A DNA stretch of 20,630 bases, taken from positions 1 to 20,630 of the forward strand of contig JASLFZ010000055.1 in the NCBI GenBank assembly GCA_030150485.1, given 5' to 3'. Below, in pieces: positions 20,137 through 20,630 of this stretch (within the stretch, counting starts at the first letter, position 1; every line of letters begins with the position of its first letter). This stretch comes from Candidatus Saccharimonadales bacterium (GTDB lineage: Bacteria > Patescibacteriota > Saccharimonadia > UBA4664 > SCTI01). The notes below the pieces were generated by a model, which had not been told where the DNA came from, did not search any database, and was given only the letters and a program-made list of their open reading frames with translations. A program made the translations under genes and the position numbers.

Positions 20137-20630
20137 CTACAGCGTCCGGCGGCGCTCCTCGGTCTGGTAAAACTGCAGCGTGTCGCCCACCTGAATCCCG
20201 TTTGAGGTCGTAATATTTAGACCGCACTGCTCGCCCTCGACCGCTTCGCTCACCCTGTTCTGCTCCTTTTGGACGCTGCCGACGGTGCCGGCGCCAATGG
20301 CCTCGCCGCCGCGCACAATCCGCACCGGCACGCCCGAAATGGCCTTACCGCTGGTAACCTCGCCGCCGCAAATCACCGCCGTACGGGTGGTCTTAAAGAC
20401 GCCGAGAATTTTCAGTTCGCCAATGGCGGTCTCCACCACCTCTGGCTTCAACATGCCTTCGAGGCCGTGGCGCATATCATCAAGCAGTTCGTAAATAACC
20501 TTATAGAGACGAATTTGGACCTTTTCGCGGTTGGCCAGCTGCTTTACGGCCGAACCAAGCGAGATATTAAACCCGAGCACAATTGCGCCGGCAGTGGCAG
20601 CAAAGTTGACGTCCGACTCGCTAACATCCC
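20137..20630 (-). CDS. infB: Translation initiation factor IF-2, C-terminal part (cut by window edge)
   Basis: GTPase that brings initiator tRNA to the 30S subunit; only the last 163 or so residues are in the window. The frame continues without a stop to the edge and reads DVSESDVNFAATAGAIVLGF, matching the domain III segment (ESDVxLAxASxAIIxGFN). KVQIRLYKVIYELLDDMRHGL then begins the conserved link to domain IV (IRxYxVIYxLIDD). Domain IV follows, with GVFKTTRTAVICGGEVTSG, VPVRIVRGG and the closing GLNITTSNGIQVGDTLQFY. All features are typical. rbfA follows 12 nt downstream in the same unit. Confidence 0.95.
   Translation of the reverse strand, partial: DVSESDVNFAATAGAIVLGFNISLGSAVKQLANREKVQIRLYKVIYELLDDMRHGLEGMLKPEVVETAIGELKILGVFKTTRTAVICGGEVTSGKAISGVPVRIVRGGEAIGAGTVGSVQKEQNRVSEAVEGEQCGLNITTSNGIQVGDTLQFYQTEERRRTL

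Noticed and set aside
1..20630. Alternative genetic code with UGA read as glycine, as in some candidate phyla
   Set aside because: All housekeeping genes have full length with standard stops, and several end in TGA at natural C-termini (secD, yqeY).
1..20630. tRNA genes, CRISPR arrays, insertion sequences
   Set aside because: Intergenic stretches were read for tRNA arm signatures, regularly spaced repeats and transposase-like products; none seen. Short degenerate elements could be missed by eye.

Overview
The window looks like a chromosomal stretch of a Candidate Phyla Radiation (Patescibacteria) genome, most likely Saccharibacteria (TM7). The assignment rests on gene content and style: compact universal genes packed between small membrane or exported proteins of no known family, an Rpf-type muralytic protein, and a DUF5663-like small protein. 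GC content is moderately high. The standard genetic code reads through every housekeeping gene, so UGA is a stop. No rRNA, tRNA, CRISPR array, insertion sequence or phage gene was seen. The phylum call is inference and needs a marker-gene tree.

Layout. Positions 1-1490 hold a minus-strand operon, rpsU - yqeY - ybeY - dgkA (dgkA runs off the left edge). Next come an unrecognised gene (1565-1999, minus) and, divergent from it, an exported Rpf-like transglycosylase (2336-2947, plus) with an attenuator-like leader. A bidirectional terminator separates this from a minus-strand cluster, hisS - SPFH/stomatin - small membrane protein (3005-5324), preceded by recJ (5424-7097). Positions 7128-7919 carry a small membrane protein and a winged-helix regulator. 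secD-secF (8035-10271, minus) diverges from priA - def - fmt - ABC exporter (10359-15801, plus).

Between the ABC exporter and the infB-rbfA end (19792-20630, minus) lies a 4-kb accessory block (15.8-19.7 kb). It encodes a four-helix membrane protein, a small signal-peptide plus two-helix protein, a DUF5663-like protein, a 466-residue membrane-anchored protein with a histidine-rich segment and LysM-like C-terminus, and a protein with a HTH-like N-terminus and a lysine-rich tail.

Expression signals are the most unusual part. recJ and priA have extended -10 boxes exactly 6 nt before the ATG, so their mRNAs should be leaderless; secD, def and the ABC exporter have very short predicted leaders. 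The genes at 2336, 15925 and 16520 instead share a near-consensus promoter, a short leader, an intrinsic-terminator-like hairpin and then the gene. In two of the three, an ATG sits at the predicted +1 and opens a tiny reading frame running through the terminator, which suggests attenuation gated by leaderless translation. Many transcription units end in strong hairpins without a U-tract, a second recurring pattern.
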